In this document: positions 6,345 through 6,719 of the stretch, piece after piece | Position numbering within the stretch: the first letter of the stretch is position 1 | Layout: every line of letters starts with the position of its first letter | Assembly: GCA_017472105.1 (NCBI GenBank) | Contig: JAFUQY010000258.1 | Span: forward strand, 1-6,719 | Origin: Clostridia bacterium | Lineage (GTDB): Bacteria; Bacillota_A; Clostridia; Oscillospirales; CAG-272 | DNA length: 6,719 nt | Reading direction: 5' to 3' | The notes under the pieces: generated by a model | Databases searched by the model: none | Told to the model about the DNA's origin: nothing | Seen by the model: only the letters and a program-made list of their open reading frames with translations | Translations under genes and position numbers: made by a program

Positions 6345-6354
6345 TTGACGTCAA
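6345..6354 (+). promoter_or_regulatory. Perfect palindrome TTGACGTCAA upstream of the last gene
   Basis: A 10-bp perfect palindrome lies 29 bp before the ATG of the last gene. Its left half also resembles a -35 box (TTGACG), but the positions 17 bp further on (AACGGA) are not a -10 box, and I found no clear promoter in 6317-6383. It may be an operator half-site pair; short palindromes also arise by chance. Confidence 0.3.
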
Positions 6355-6383
6355 ATCAACAGAACACAACGGAGGTATGCGAT

Positions 6384-6719
6384 ATGAGATTCACGATTCT
6401 GATGCTTGTCCTGCTGATGCTGGCGGGATGTGCGGATACGGCTGATCCGAAGGCAGAGGATGCGGTTCCGGCTGAGACAGTGGAAGCTCAAACGGAGACA
6501 GCGGAAACGGAAGAGGAGATTACGTCCGAGGAAGCCGAAAAGTGCCTGTACAAAGCCGTCGAAATGGCAGCTGACGCAAATTACGTCATCACATCGGACG
6601 CGGTATGGAAAAGCGTGCGGCTCGGCGATATCACGGAAGAGTATCCGTTTCAGGAAAAACTGCTCACCAAGCTGATGGACAGTGATCTCTCGCCCGACAG
6701 CGCTGTGATTCTGGTCACG
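6384..6719 (+). CDS. N-terminal part of a small lipoprotein (partial, 112 aa visible)
   Basis: The frame opens at ATG 6384 and stays open to the window edge. GGAGG (6371-6375) lies eight bases upstream; the nearer ATG at 6377 is in another frame. Residues 1-16 are a short lipoprotein signal, MRFTILMLVLLMLAGC, with a canonical LAGC lipobox and Cys16 as the lipidated residue, so the product should be anchored on the outer membrane face. Residues 17-50 form a Glu/Thr/Ala-rich linker like those of the large lipoproteins upstream. The following region (EKCLYKAVEMAADANYVITSD starts near residue 52 and is helix-like) matches no family I recognise. The strong terminator before it suggests a separate transcription unit. 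The 3' end is missing, so neither function nor full length can be given. Confidence 0.8.
   Translation, partial: MRFTILMLVLLMLAGCADTADPKAEDAVPAETVEAQTETAETEEEITSEEAEKCLYKAVEMAADANYVITSDAVWKSVRLGDITEEYPFQEKLLTKLMDSDLSPDSAVILVT

Overview
The window looks like a chromosomal segment from a Gram-positive bacterium of the Bacillota, most likely an uncultured gut-type member of the Clostridia. The signs are strong AGGAGG-type ribosome binding sites, near-consensus sigma-A promoters (TTGACA, 17 bp, TATACT or TACAAT), lipobox signal peptides, U-tailed terminators, and large lipoproteins that fuse a beta-propeller-like region to a solute-binding domain, an arrangement I associate with that group. This assignment comes from reading the sequence, not from a database match. 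All supported genes lie on the + strand.

Region 1 (1-481) starts with the 3' end of a solute-binding lipoprotein gene. Two head-to-tail copies of a roughly 94-bp intergenic repeat follow; the first contains a strong palindrome and the second lacks it. A U-tailed terminator (360-401) and a near-ideal sigma-A promoter (415-443) close the region.

Region 2 (482-5218) holds two large tandem paralogues (737 and 804 aa). Each has a lipoprotein signal, a Thr/Glu-rich linker, an N-terminal region of propeller-like strand repeats, a C-terminal ABC-type solute-binding domain, and a shared C-terminal tail ending IIQSRVN(L/I)WLAEHE. The partial gene at the left edge ends in the same tail, so there were at least three paralogues in a row. 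No permease or ATPase is present.

Region 3 (5212-5512) holds two more copies of the same repeat, again directly after a paralogue's stop codon, then a second near-ideal promoter (5419-5447). The leader that follows can fold into a 13-pair hairpin burying the Shine-Dalgarno sequence of the next gene.

Region 4 (5513-6316) is a probable two-gene operon: a 75-aa protein of unknown function and, 19 bp later, a 168-aa CYTH (triphosphate tunnel metalloenzyme) protein, ended by a strong terminator. Region 5 (6317-6719) has a short intergenic stretch with a perfect 10-bp palindrome, then the 5' part of another small lipoprotein gene that runs off the window.

The solute-binding lipoproteins probably sit on the outer face of the membrane and capture a nutrient for a transporter encoded elsewhere. 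The small protein and the CYTH enzyme form a separate, probably cytoplasmic unit. The observations most worth following are the Shine-Dalgarno-sequestering leader and the hairpin-bearing repeat family that marks the ends of the paralogue transcription units.
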